Assembly (NCBI GenBank): GCA_937926355.1
Contig: CALAZP010000276.1
Span: forward strand, 8,094-72,093
Source: an uncultured Saprospirales bacterium
GTDB lineage: Bacteria; Bacteroidota; Bacteroidia; Chitinophagales; Saprospiraceae
Length of the DNA: 64,000 bases
Reading direction: 5' to 3'
Position numbers and translations under genes: made by a program. The notes beneath the pieces are model-generated. The model was given only the letters and a program-made list of their open reading frames with translations. It did not search any database and was not told the DNA's origin. Position 1 is the first letter of the stretch. Every line of letters begins with the position of its first letter. Below are positions 34,342-44,010 of the stretch, one piece after another.

Positions 34342-34983
34342 ATGGAAAATAAAACTATTTCAAAAATAAAGCATATTGCTATAGCTGGTAACATTGGAGC
34401 TGGAAAAACAACTCTATCTGAAAGATTGGGAAGGCATTATGGATGGGAAGTCAATTATGAAACAGCAGATGATAATCCGTATTTGAGTGATTTTTATAAT
34501 GATATGCAAAGATGGGCTTTTAATCTTCAGATTTTTTTCCTCAATTCACGATACCAACAAATTCTCAAAATCTTGGATGGCAAATCTATAGTAGTACAAG
34601 ATAGAACCATTTATGAAGATGCTTATATATTCGCACCTAATCTACACGATATGGGTTTAATGACGAGTAGGGATTTTAATAATTATTCTAGCCTTTTTCA
34701 TACTATGAATTCTCAAATTAGACCACCTGATTTATTGATATATCTTAGAGCCAATATATCCACTTTGGTCGACCATATACACAGAAGAGGAAGAGAATAC
34801 GAAGGTAATATGTCTTTGGATTACTTGAAAAGACTTAACCAAAGATATGAAGATTGGATTAGGTCTTATGAAAAAGGAAGATTGTTGATTATTGAAACTG
34901 ATGATTTGAATTTTGCCGATAGTCAAGAAGATTTAGGAATTATCATAAACAAAATTAACTCTGAACTCAACGGGCTTTTTTAA
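34342..34983 (+). CDS. Deoxynucleoside kinase (deoxyadenosine/deoxyguanosine kinase type)
   Basis: Phosphorylates deoxynucleosides for salvage. 213 aa. P-loop IAGNIGAGKTTL (about 13-24), the DRS-equivalent QDRTIYEDA (about 91-99), and the lid RRGREYEG (about 149-156). YETADDNPYLSDFY near residue 40 carries the substrate glutamate region. The nucleoside preference cannot be read directly; bacterial homologues mostly use dAdo, dGuo or dCyd. Followed after 14 bases by the YggS gene on the same strand. Confidence 0.9.
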   Translation: MENKTISKIKHIAIAGNIGAGKTTLSERLGRHYGWEVNYETADDNPYLSDFYNDMQRWAFNLQIFFLNSRYQQILKILDGKSIVVQDRTIYEDAYIFAPNLHDMGLMTSRDFNNYSSLFHTMNSQIRPPDLLIYLRANISTLVDHIHRRGREYEGNMSLDYLKRLNQRYEDWIRSYEKGRLLIIETDDLNFADSQEDLGIIINKINSELNGLF

Positions 34984-34997
34984 ATATTTTTTTTGCA

Positions 34998-35657
34998 ATG
35001 GATACTAACCTTCAAGAATACCTATCAAATAAAAATGTAACTCTAGTTGCCGTTTCAAAAACCCACCCCGACAAGGCTATACTTCAGCTATACCATAAAA
35101 ATCAAAGGGTTTTCGGAGAAAATAAAGTACAGGAATTAGTGGGTAAATTTGAAAGGTTACCTAAAGATATTGCCTGGCATTTCATTGGTCATCTACAAAG
35201 TAATAAAGTTAAATATATAGCTCCGTTTGTAGATACTATTCACAGCATTGATTCTTTTAAAATTTTAAAAGAGATTAGCAAACAAGCTATTAAAAATAAG
35301 CGCAATATTAAATGTCTCATCCAGGTAAAAATCGCTAAGGAAAAGGAAAAATTTGGGCTAGAAATAGCTGATTTATCCGAATTTTTAGAAGCAGTTCGAC
35401 ATGAAAGACTGGAAGGAATTACTATTATTGGATTAATGGGAATGGCCACCTTTACAAATGATGAAATGCAAATAAAAGAGGAGTTTCTATCATTACAGAA
35501 TACTTTCAAACAAGTAAAAAAAACATATTTCCCAAAGGATGAAAATTTTAAAGAATTATCAATGGGCATGTCCTTAGACTTTAGAATAGCAATTGAATGC
35601 GGAAGTACAATGATTAGAATAGGTAGTCTTCTTTTTGGGGATAGAGTATATCAGTAA
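34998..35657 (+). CDS. YggS-family PLP homeostasis protein
   Basis: Binds pyridoxal phosphate and helps keep the free PLP pool low. 219 aa single TIM-barrel domain. PLP lysine in VAVSKTHP (about residue 21); ENKVQEL, WHFIGHLQSNKVKYI, and the phosphate-binding tail LSMGMSLDFRIAIECGST...RIGSLLFG are all typical. The stop overlaps that of the convergent T9SS cargo gene by 7 bases. Confidence 0.94.
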   Translation: MDTNLQEYLSNKNVTLVAVSKTHPDKAILQLYHKNQRVFGENKVQELVGKFERLPKDIAWHFIGHLQSNKVKYIAPFVDTIHSIDSFKILKEISKQAIKNKRNIKCLIQVKIAKEKEKFGLEIADLSEFLEAVRHERLEGITIIGLMGMATFTNDEMQIKEEFLSLQNTFKQVKKTYFPKDENFKELSMGMSLDFRIAIECGSTMIRIGSLLFGDRVYQ

Positions 35658-37867
35658 ACCATTACTTTTTGAGCGAAAATAACCTTTTGACTGTTTTTTA
35701 ACTGAACCACATAAACTCCCTTTTTTTCAATGGTGATTCTACCTGAATTAGGATTAAAAAATTTTTGGTACAAAATTATACTTCCGTTTATATTGTAAAC
35801 GAATAATTCTAAGTTCTCCCCTAATGAATTTTCTCCCTTGAGACTTATTATACCTGTTGTCGGATTAGGGGAGATATTAAAATTTTCATACTGATGCTCT
35901 TTTACAGCGACGTTATTTTGTACTAAAAGTGAAGTACTGTAGACTAATGCTCCTCCTCTATAATTCCCGGTAAACATTTCGAGGTATCCATCCTCATTAA
36001 TATCTGTTAGAAATGGCTTTGTCCTAGCTCCAGCATCCAAATTGCTGATTTGATCAGTTATTTCAATAAAATTATTCGAGTGGTCAAAACTGATATAGTG
36101 TTTGAAGAACCCTGCTTCGCTACCGGTTATTAAATGAACTCCTTCCTCATTTTCAAAGATAAAAGGGGAACTAAATCCAAAAAAATATCCAGGAAATCTA
36201 GCATCGATATTTCCAAAATACTCCAAATTTGGAGATTGGTTTAAAGAATTGGTAAACCAATTATCAATTGCTCCAGAGTTTTCCAGATAATTAATATTTC
36301 CTGCCTGCTCTCCGATAAATAAATCTCCAAATCCATCTTTATTAAAATCAAAAATAAAAGGGTGACTATAATTTCCAACATCAATATCTCCAAACGGAAA
36401 TTGCCAGTTTGTAACCGTCAAAACTCCATTACCTTCAAAAGATCCCTTTCCAAAAAACAAAGAACCGGATTGTTCACCAACTATAACATCCAAAATACCA
36501 TCACCATTTATGTCTCCCATAGCTGGAACAAATGAAGAAGTAAAATTAAAACTACTTAAACCCAAATAATCACTATCTATTAGCTTAAATCGAGGAATTG
36601 AGAAAGTTCCTATATTTTGAAATAAAAATAATTTGGAAGTCGCCAGACCATTTAATTTTTGATCTCCACTCATAATTAAATCCTTTAGACCATCCCCCGT
36701 AACATCTTCTAATAGAATAGAAGAACTTCGACCTAAATCAATCATATCTTCTATTAAGAAAGATTTGTTTTGTAGTTCGGGATCTGATAAAAAGGAATTT
36801 TCAGTCCCTTTGTACCACCAAATATTTTGTTGATCATCCCCATTCAATCTGTCATTCGAAGTAACAATAAGATCCAATAATTTGTCATTATTAATATCCA
36901 TAGAAAAGGCAACAGGAAAAATATCAATCTGAACAGGTACATTAGATTCTGGATAATGAATTTCTTGATGGTTAAACCATGACGTTTCACAATCCCCAGC
37001 ATTTACGAGGAGAGAAAGATTAGTAAATGAAATGTCCCCTAAAAAAAGATCCTTAATTTGATCCCCGTTAGTATCCAATATTAAAAGAGTTGAACCCGCG
37101 TGTCTAGGTAATATTTCCTCTGGAAGGGTAATATTTTCAAAACATTCACCTGGATTTGGAGATAGATCAATTTGTTCACTTATTCCACTTTCATAAATGC
37201 CTCCCCAACAGCGATCTGCCCTCTCAAAAATTAGGGTGTCTAAATTTAACCCCTTTTCAACTGCTAAATTTTTATAGAATTCAACCACTCCTCCCCCGGA
37301 ATTAAAAGTAACAATGTCAATGTCTCCATCACAATCAACATCTTCTATAGCAGGATAATCAATTTTGCTAACATATAGTGGAGTAAGAGCACCACTTGGT
37401 TGTACATAATGGATCAAGTTAAAAGGAGCATTTAAGTCCATTTTTTTAAAAACTAACGAATCATTTTTAAAAAATCCACGATATACAATTATACCATCTA
37501 TGCCAGGTATATCAGAATATGAAAAAATATCAGTTAAACCATCATTATTAAAATCCTTAAGGATCGCCCAATTTTTGAGTTTGGGAAAACTTTCAGACCA
37601 ATTTGGCCGGATGAAATATTTGGCGCTATCGGATTGGCCTAAATTCTGAAAAAGAGTGATGCAATTACAAGCTCTATCAAAGGCAAACAAATCAAAGTGT
37701 CCATCTCTATCAAAATCAATAGAGGAGAATTGTGGATTATTCATTCCACCTGCGAATGGCATGCTATAGGATTCTACTTCAAATGTTATACTATTTGATT
37801 CTTGCCCCCATATTAGACCATGGTATCCAAAAAAGAATAAAATGAAAAATTTTTGTAAAAACCTCAA
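35651..37867 (-). CDS. FG-GAP/VCBS repeat protein with T9SS type A sorting domain
   Basis: 738 aa exported protein. Start codon is TTG at 37867 (in-frame stop 15 bases upstream, no ATG before the signal peptide MRFLQKFFILFFFGYHGLIWG). At least eight FG-GAP-like calcium-binding blade ends follow: DFNNDGLTD, DVDCDGDIDI, DTNGDQIKD, DINNDKLLD, DVTGDGLKD, DINGDGILD, DFNKDGFGD, DINEDGYLE. The last 75 residues (ISPNPTTGIISLKG to the end) are a type A T9SS sorting domain, so it is carried to the cell surface or released. Probably an integrin-like surface propeller; ligand unknown. Confidence 0.9.
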   Translation of the reverse strand: MRFLQKFFILFFFGYHGLIWGQESNSITFEVESYSMPFAGGMNNPQFSSIDFDRDGHFDLFAFDRACNCITLFQNLGQSDSAKYFIRPNWSESFPKLKNWAILKDFNNDGLTDIFSYSDIPGIDGIIVYRGFFKNDSLVFKKMDLNAPFNLIHYVQPSGALTPLYVSKIDYPAIEDVDCDGDIDIVTFNSGGGVVEFYKNLAVEKGLNLDTLIFERADRCWGGIYESGISEQIDLSPNPGECFENITLPEEILPRHAGSTLLILDTNGDQIKDLFLGDISFTNLSLLVNAGDCETSWFNHQEIHYPESNVPVQIDIFPVAFSMDINNDKLLDLIVTSNDRLNGDDQQNIWWYKGTENSFLSDPELQNKSFLIEDMIDLGRSSSILLEDVTGDGLKDLIMSGDQKLNGLATSKLFLFQNIGTFSIPRFKLIDSDYLGLSSFNFTSSFVPAMGDINGDGILDVIVGEQSGSLFFGKGSFEGNGVLTVTNWQFPFGDIDVGNYSHPFIFDFNKDGFGDLFIGEQAGNINYLENSGAIDNWFTNSLNQSPNLEYFGNIDARFPGYFFGFSSPFIFENEEGVHLITGSEAGFFKHYISFDHSNNFIEITDQISNLDAGARTKPFLTDINEDGYLEMFTGNYRGGALVYSTSLLVQNNVAVKEHQYENFNISPNPTTGIISLKGENSLGENLELFVYNINGSIILYQKFFNPNSGRITIEKKGVYVVQLKNSQKVIFAQKVMVY

Positions 37868-37919
37868 AGTCTTTAGTTTTTAAATTAATTTGGGTGTAAA
37901 CAAGTGAAAATTTGGTAAA

Positions 37920-39896
37920 ATGAATTTTAAATATACTTCAATTTTAGTTTTGACATTTTCTTTAGGGTGGTTAAAATTGGAGGCCAATAATTTGAATCAA
38001 AGAATGCAGATAGATGTTGTCATCAATAAAAATGAAACATTTCTTCAAGCTGCCCTACCAGACGGTAATTTTAAAATAACACTGAATGGCTCCATTTATG
38101 AAGTTTTTTTTTCCGAAGGAAAAGCGAAATTCAAATTAAATAATGGTCTCAACTTAATAAAAATCAATGAATATTCTGGTTATCAACTTTTCCACCTAAA
38201 CCAAGAGGGAGGAGGTTTTATGAGATTTAAAAAAATTCCACTTTGGACTTCTATTCTTCCTCCTCTTACAGCCATTCTTTTAGCTCTTATTTTTAAGGAA
38301 GTAGTTATTTCTTTATTTGCCGGGGTATGGGTAGGGGCCTTCCTTGCTAGTGGATTCAATTTTTCCAGAAGTTTATTTACTATTATTGATACTTATATTA
38401 TTTCCGCTTTAAAAGACTCTGGTCATTTATCCATTATTGTTTTTAGTTTACTTATCGGAGGAATGGTCGCCTTAATCTCCAAAAATGGTGGAATGGCTGG
38501 AGTAGTAGAACGTCTAAGTAAGTATGCTCATTCTAGAAAAAGTAGTCAATTTGTAACCTGGTTGATGGGGATATCCATTTTTTTTGACGATTACGCCAAT
38601 ACCTTAATAGTAGGTAATACGATGAGACCAGTTACAGATAAATTTAAAATTTCAAGAGAAAAATTAGCTTATATCGTAGATAGCACAGCAGCACCTGTTG
38701 CAGCAATTGCTTTTATAACCACCTGGATTGGAGCTGAATTGGGATACATAGCAGATGGAATCAACGCTTTGTCAGGATTTCCAGCAGGTATGACTTCTTA
38801 TTTAATTTTTATTTCCTCTTTAAAATATTCCTTTTACCCAATTTTGGCAGTAATATTTATTTTGATATTAATATATACTGGAAGAGATTTTGGTCCAATG
38901 TATAAAATAGAAAGAGCAACCTATTTAGGAAAATCATTGGCAAGTGGAAGTAATAAACAAGCTCAAACTGAAGATTTATCTCCTGTAGCAAATGCTATTT
39001 TTAGTCCTTCTAATGCATTAATTCCAGTTTTATCAGTAATCGTTGTAACTATAATAGGCCTATTGGTAACTGGGTTTGAATCTATTGCTACTGAATTGAT
39101 TTCAAAAGGAGTCTCCTTAGATGGAAGTTGGAGTCAAATTTGGAAACAAATGAGTTTATTGCAGACGGATCAGGGAGTATTTGTTAAACTTGGTATGATC
39201 ATTGGTCAAGCTGATTCCTATGTAGCTTTATTATGGGCTTCTTTATCTGGAGTAATTTTAGCAGCTATATTGACTATTGGTAGGGGAACTATGAAGTTAG
39301 AAGAAGTGATAAGCACCATCATTTCGGGTTTCAAAACCATGTTACCAGCTTTGTTAATACTGACATTTGCTTGGTCGCTTGCTCTTACCACTGAAGAGTT
39401 ACATACAGCGACTTTTATCACCTCGGCTTTGCAAGACTCTTTAAATCCATTTTTAATGCCAATGATAGTATTTGTCTTGGCAGCTGCTATTTCTTTTTCA
39501 ACTGGGTCCAGCTGGAGCACCATGGCTATTTTATATCCAATTGCAATACCTATTACATGGGCTATATCACAAAGTCAAGGTTTGAGTGCAGAAATAAGTA
39601 TTGAATTACTATTGAATGTCATAGCTACCGTTCTAGCAGCTTCTGTAATGGGAGATCATTGTAGTCCTATTTCCGATACCACGATATTGAGTTCTTTAGC
39701 CTCGGATTGTGACCACCTTTCACATGTAAAAACCCAAATACCATATGCCTTAACTGTAGGTCTTCCATCATTTATTAGTGTTGGCCTAGTAACTTACTTA
39801 GGAGGAGGATGGTTGATATCGTTAACGCTAATGATTGTGAACATAGCTCTATTATGGTTGTTTGTTTTAAAATTCGGCAAACGACATGCCACATAA
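37920..39896 (+). CDS. NhaC-family Na+/H+ antiporter with an exported N-terminal domain
   Basis: 658 aa. The membrane part (from about residue 105) is an NhaC antiporter: ILPPLTAILLALIFKEV, FFDDYANTLIVGNTMRP, DSTAAPVAAIAFITTW, FSTGSSWSTMAILYP, VMGDHCSPISDTTI. NhaC and related carriers exchange Na+ (or lactate/malate) for H+. Ahead of it lies a signal-peptide-like segment (residues 1-22) and about 80 residues of beta-rich sequence predicted to be outside the cytoplasm, an unusual addition. The last codons overlap the small DUF2256 gene. Confidence 0.85.
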   Translation: MNFKYTSILVLTFSLGWLKLEANNLNQRMQIDVVINKNETFLQAALPDGNFKITLNGSIYEVFFSEGKAKFKLNNGLNLIKINEYSGYQLFHLNQEGGGFMRFKKIPLWTSILPPLTAILLALIFKEVVISLFAGVWVGAFLASGFNFSRSLFTIIDTYIISALKDSGHLSIIVFSLLIGGMVALISKNGGMAGVVERLSKYAHSRKSSQFVTWLMGISIFFDDYANTLIVGNTMRPVTDKFKISREKLAYIVDSTAAPVAAIAFITTWIGAELGYIADGINALSGFPAGMTSYLIFISSLKYSFYPILAVIFILILIYTGRDFGPMYKIERATYLGKSLASGSNKQAQTEDLSPVANAIFSPSNALIPVLSVIVVTIIGLLVTGFESIATELISKGVSLDGSWSQIWKQMSLLQTDQGVFVKLGMIIGQADSYVALLWASLSGVILAAILTIGRGTMKLEEVISTIISGFKTMLPALLILTFAWSLALTTEELHTATFITSALQDSLNPFLMPMIVFVLAAAISFSTGSSWSTMAILYPIAIPITWAISQSQGLSAEISIELLLNVIATVLAASVMGDHCSPISDTTILSSLASDCDHLSHVKTQIPYALTVGLPSFISVGLVTYLGGGWLISLTLMIVNIALLWLFVLKFGKRHAT

Positions 39897-40029
39897 AAAA
39901 ACCTTTTTACCAGAAAAAATTTGTGTTTCGTGTCTGCGACCATTCAAATGGCGTAAAAAATGGGAAAAAAATTGGGAAGAGGTAAAATATTGTAGCAAAA
40001 AGTGTTCTAAAATGGGTAGAAATGTCTAA
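39886..40029 (+). CDS. DUF2256-family small zinc-ribbon protein
   Basis: 47-residue protein in a frame different from both neighbours; it begins 11 bases before the NhaC stop and ends 8 bases after the start of the oxidase gene. Sequence features: two cysteine pairs, CVSC (13-16) and CSKKC (36-40), with FKWRKKWEKNW between them and VKYCS, which match the DUF2256 pattern of a short, very basic zinc-binding protein. Family function is unknown to me. The double overlap suggests one transcript with the antiporter and oxidase genes. Confidence 0.8.
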   Translation: MPHKKTFLPEKICVSCLRPFKWRKKWEKNWEEVKYCSKKCSKMGRNV

Positions 40030-40618
40030 AGAATCAAGTGCTTTTATTTTTCATCCTTATCGTGTTTTGTTGGTTTTACTTTTATTTGGGATATCAATGA
40101 TTTTTTTAAGTCTAAGTATATCTTTAGTTTATACCAGGGTACAAAATGATTTAGACCCCATTCAATTACCTATTATTTTTTATTTAAATACCCTACTTCT
40201 TTTATTGAGCTCATTCACCCTCTGGAAAGCCAACCAAAACTATCTGCAAGATGATACTAATCAGTATATAAGATCTCTCGTTGTTACAGTAATGATTACT
40301 TTCATTTTTTTAATCAGCCAATTTTACGGGTGGAAAAGTATGTTTAACCAAAATATTTTCATCAATTCTGATAATTCGGCATCCTACTTATACGTTATTT
40401 CTGGATTACATTTTGCCCATGTGTTGGGAGGATTACCCTTTTTAATCCTTTTTATTATCAGGGCCAAAAGGCATATGAAAGAGCCTGTTTCGGTTTTAGT
40501 ATATTTTTCTGATCCAGAGAAAAGATTGAAACTCAGGTTACTGAGTCTATACTGGCATTACCTGGATGGCTTGTGGATTTACCTTGTATTATTTTTCCTA
40601 ATTAACTATATCAGTTGA
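40022..40618 (+). CDS. Heme-copper oxidase subunit III-like protein
   Basis: 198 aa with five predicted membrane segments. LHFAHVLGGLPFLILF (about 142-157) and LYWHYLDGLWIYLVLFFL (about 176-193) are the conserved helices of cytochrome c oxidase subunit III. Subunits I and II are not adjacent, so it may be a second or isolated copy. It overlaps the DUF2256 gene by 8 bases and precedes purL by 33 bases, probably as a read-through. Confidence 0.85.
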   Translation: MSKESSAFIFHPYRVLLVLLLFGISMIFLSLSISLVYTRVQNDLDPIQLPIIFYLNTLLLLLSSFTLWKANQNYLQDDTNQYIRSLVVTVMITFIFLISQFYGWKSMFNQNIFINSDNSASYLYVISGLHFAHVLGGLPFLILFIIRAKRHMKEPVSVLVYFSDPEKRLKLRLLSLYWHYLDGLWIYLVLFFLINYIS

Positions 40619-40651
40619 TTATATTTACGGGCGAATATAATTATCTAGTTC

Positions 40652-42886
40652 ATGGAATTCATTAGCAAAAATGAGGCTTTAGAGGCTGCTCTCGACCTAG
40701 GTCTTTTGGAGGAGGAATATATCAAAATAGAAAAGGTATTAGGGAGAATCCCAAATTTTACGGAGTTGAGTGTATATTCAGTTATGTGGTCTGAGCACTG
40801 TTCCTACAAAAATTCTATTCTTTGGCTAAAAACTCTTCCAAGGAATGGTGGCCGATTATTAGTAGAAGCTGGTGATGAAAATGCAGGACTAATTGATTTG
40901 GGAAACGGGTTGGCCTGTGCTTTTAAAATTGAGTCGCACAATCACCCATCGGCTATCGAACCGTTTCAAGGAGCAGCTACTGGAGTAGGAGGGATTCATA
41001 GAGATATATTTACTATGGGGGCGAGACCAATTGCAGCTTTAAATTCTTTAAGATTCGGAAACCCAAACTTAGCCCATACCAAACACTTAGTGAAGGGAGT
41101 CGTTGCAGGAATCGGCAACTATGGAAATTGTTTTGGAGTTCCAACTGTTGGAGGGGAGGTATACTTTGATGAATGCTACAATCAAAACATATTGGTGAAT
41201 GCAATGTCAGCTGGAATTGTTCAAATTGGCGAGACCGTTTCGGCTTCAGCAGATGGGGTTGGAAACCCCGTATTTATAGTTGGCTCTGCAACGGGTAAGG
41301 ATGGAATTCACGGGGCTACTTTTGCATCAGCTGATTTAACGGAGGATTCTTCGGAAGATTTGCCATCCGTGCAGGTGGGAGATCCTTTTCAAGAAAAATT
41401 ATTGCTTGAAGCGAGTTTAGAAGCGATAAAAACAGGGGCTGTGATTGGAATGCAAGATATGGGAGCGGCAGGGATATGTTGCAGCAGTTCTGAAATGAGT
41501 GCTAAAAGCAATACCGGAATGGATATTGATTTGGATAAAGTTCCGACTAGGCAAACGGACATGAAGGCTTTTGAAATTCTATTATCAGAAAGTCAGGAGA
41601 GAATGTTAGTTGTAGGTAAAAAAGGTCATGAGCAAGTATTAAAAGCAGTATTTGAAAAATGGGATTTGGAATGTTCAGAAATCGGGGTGGTGACCAACAC
41701 TCAAAAAGTACGTTTTTTTAAAGATGGAAATGTAATAGTTGATATACCTGCCGAATCTTTAGTTCTAGGTGGAGGTGCCCCTATTTATGAAAGGGCCTAC
41801 CAAAAGCCTTCTTATCTTGAACAGATCAATCAATTTAATCCCAAGAACATCAAAGTGCCTAAAGATTTAATGGAAGTTGCTCAAAAGATGGCAAAACTTC
41901 CCAATTTATTATCAAAAAGATGGGTCTCAGAGCAATATGACTCTATGGTCAGAACGAATACTATGACAACCAATAAGGCATCTGATGCCGCAGTTGTTCG
42001 TATAAAAGGAACTGAAAAGGCATTGGCTTTAACTGTAGATTGTAATAGTACTTATGTCCATGCAGACCCCTATAAGGGAGCTATGATTGCAGTGGCTGAA
42101 AGTGCGAGAAATATTATATGTTCTGGTGGTATTCCTGTAGCAATAACCAATTGTTTGAATTTCGGAAATCCCTATAACCCAGAAGTTTATTGGCAATTTG
42201 TTATGAGTATTAAAGGTATGGGAGATGCTTGTAAAAAATTCAACACCCCAGTTACCGGAGGAAATGTTAGCTTTTATAATCAATCCATTTTTAAAAATTC
42301 AACAGAACCAATAAAACCTACTCCCACTATTGGAATGTTAGGAATTCTAGAAGATTTCAAAAATCACCAATCTCTTTCTTTCCAAAATATTGGAGACGCA
42401 ATATATATGATTGGTACTCCTAGCAATGATATCAATAGCTCTGAATATCTTAGACACTTTCATGGAATTAAACTCTCGCCAGCTCCTCAGTTTGAACTAG
42501 AAGAAGAGTACCAATTCCAACAATCTTTAATCAAGATTATCCAGCAACAAATAATAAAGTCTATTCATGATATTTCAGAAGGAGGACTATTCTTTGCTTT
42601 ATTAGAATCTGGATACCAAAATCAATTGGGTTTTAATATTGAAACTGATGAAACCTTCAGGAAGGATGCATATTTATTTGGAGAGAGTCAAAGTAGGGCA
42701 ATAATTACTATTGGAGAAGAAGACGAAGACCAAATGGTAAACTATTTGAATAGTAATAATGTTTCATTCACTAAATTGGGAAATGTAACAACAAATGAAA
42801 TTTTAATTGACCAACAATCTTTTGGAAACATTGAACAATGGAAATTCAAGTATGATAATGAATTGGGCTCAATAATAGAACACTAA
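40652..42886 (+). CDS. purL: Phosphoribosylformylglycinamidine synthase subunit PurL
   Basis: Synthetase subunit of the purine pathway's fourth step. 744 aa, the small type that needs PurQ and PurS (not seen here). SVMWSEHCSYKNS (about 44-56), KIESHNHPSAIEPFQGAATGVGG (part quoted), GDPFQEKLLLEAS, QDMGAAGICCSSSEM, TGGNVSFYN, DISEGGLFFALLESG. It is followed after 5 bases by a TlpA-like lipoprotein. Confidence 0.96.
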   Translation: MEFISKNEALEAALDLGLLEEEYIKIEKVLGRIPNFTELSVYSVMWSEHCSYKNSILWLKTLPRNGGRLLVEAGDENAGLIDLGNGLACAFKIESHNHPSAIEPFQGAATGVGGIHRDIFTMGARPIAALNSLRFGNPNLAHTKHLVKGVVAGIGNYGNCFGVPTVGGEVYFDECYNQNILVNAMSAGIVQIGETVSASADGVGNPVFIVGSATGKDGIHGATFASADLTEDSSEDLPSVQVGDPFQEKLLLEASLEAIKTGAVIGMQDMGAAGICCSSSEMSAKSNTGMDIDLDKVPTRQTDMKAFEILLSESQERMLVVGKKGHEQVLKAVFEKWDLECSEIGVVTNTQKVRFFKDGNVIVDIPAESLVLGGGAPIYERAYQKPSYLEQINQFNPKNIKVPKDLMEVAQKMAKLPNLLSKRWVSEQYDSMVRTNTMTTNKASDAAVVRIKGTEKALALTVDCNSTYVHADPYKGAMIAVAESARNIICSGGIPVAITNCLNFGNPYNPEVYWQFVMSIKGMGDACKKFNTPVTGGNVSFYNQSIFKNSTEPIKPTPTIGMLGILEDFKNHQSLSFQNIGDAIYMIGTPSNDINSSEYLRHFHGIKLSPAPQFELEEEYQFQQSLIKIIQQQIIKSIHDISEGGLFFALLESGYQNQLGFNIETDETFRKDAYLFGESQSRAIITIGEEDEDQMVNYLNSNNVSFTKLGNVTTNEILIDQQSFGNIEQWKFKYDNELGSIIEH

Positions 42887-42891
42887 TAGAT

Positions 42892-44010
42892 ATGAAACTA
42901 TATTTTAATTTATTCTTACTCTTAACCCTTACTATTATTACTATTTCTTGTACCAAAAATTCCTCTGGTACTACCTTAAAAGGCACCATAAATAATAGTG
43001 CAAATATGCAAGTTTTTGTGGACGAATTAATTTTTGGTCAACCCAATAATATTGTCGGAAAAGGGATGGCAGATGGCAATGGTAACTTCGAAATAAAATT
43101 CCCAGAAGGCTTATTGCCAGGAATTTATAACTTAAGAATTGGTGCGAAAAGGTTAAACTTTATCCTTGAACAAGGGGAGAATAATGGGACAATTGAAATT
43201 AAAGGAGATTTAGCTACTATTCAAAATTTTGACTTTAATGTTGATGGATCGTCGTCTTCATCTGAAATGGTTAGCATTGTTCAAAAATTGATGACAAGAA
43301 CCATGACAATTGATGATGTCAATAAGTATATTGATACCACTAAATATCCAATATTAGGAGCTTATGTTGCATTTAGAGCTCTTGGTAATCAGTTTATTGA
43401 TGTACAAAGAAAGGCCCAATTAAAATTAACAAGTGCTTATCCTTCTTTATTACTTAGCGAAGAATATGGTAAGTTAATTGCTACTGCTGAACTTCAAAAT
43501 CAAGCCAGCATGGCAGGAGAAAGAATCCAAGTAGGTCAAGATGCACCCGATATTACTCTCGAAAGTCCATCTGGAAAATCATATTCTCTCTCTAGCCTTA
43601 AAGGTAAAATTGTTCTTTTAGACTTTTGGGCGAGCTGGTGTGGTCCTTGTCGAAGAGAAAATCCCAACGTCGTGAAGGTTTATCAAAAATATAAAAATCA
43701 AGGTTTCACTATTTTCAGTGTATCTCTAGATGGAATTGACGAAAGAACAAAAGCCAGGCTGCAATCAGCCGAGCAAATAGAAAATATGATTAGGCAATCT
43801 AAAGACAGATGGGTTAACGCAATTCAGACAGACGGTTTAGAATGGGAGTACCATGTAAGTGATTTAAAAAAATGGGATTCTATGGGGGCTGCGATTTATG
43901 GTGTTAGGTCAATTCCTAGAACCTTCTTAATTGATAGAGAAGGTAAAATTGCTGCGATCAATTTAAGGGGAGCCCGCAATATTGAAGAAGCATTATTAAA
44001 ATTAATTTAG
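42892..44010 (+). CDS. TlpA-like thioredoxin-fold lipoprotein with DUF4369-type N-terminal domain
   Basis: 372 aa. Lipobox TIITISC near residue 20, so anchored in a membrane. Residues 25-100 look like the DUF4369 beta domain common before Bacteroidota TlpA domains (LKGTINNSANMQVFVDEL, MADGNGNFEIKFPEGLLPGIYNLRIG). The thioredoxin domain covers about 215-370 with WASWCGPCRREN as the CxxC active site and SIPRTFLIDREGKI with the cis-proline. Likely a periplasm-facing thiol reductase. Its end overlaps the stop of the convergent RNA methylase by 9 bases. Confidence 0.87.
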   Translation: MKLYFNLFLLLTLTIITISCTKNSSGTTLKGTINNSANMQVFVDELIFGQPNNIVGKGMADGNGNFEIKFPEGLLPGIYNLRIGAKRLNFILEQGENNGTIEIKGDLATIQNFDFNVDGSSSSSEMVSIVQKLMTRTMTIDDVNKYIDTTKYPILGAYVAFRALGNQFIDVQRKAQLKLTSAYPSLLLSEEYGKLIATAELQNQASMAGERIQVGQDAPDITLESPSGKSYSLSSLKGKIVLLDFWASWCGPCRRENPNVVKVYQKYKNQGFTIFSVSLDGIDERTKARLQSAEQIENMIRQSKDRWVNAIQTDGLEWEYHVSDLKKWDSMGAAIYGVRSIPRTFLIDREGKIAAINLRGARNIEEALLKLI

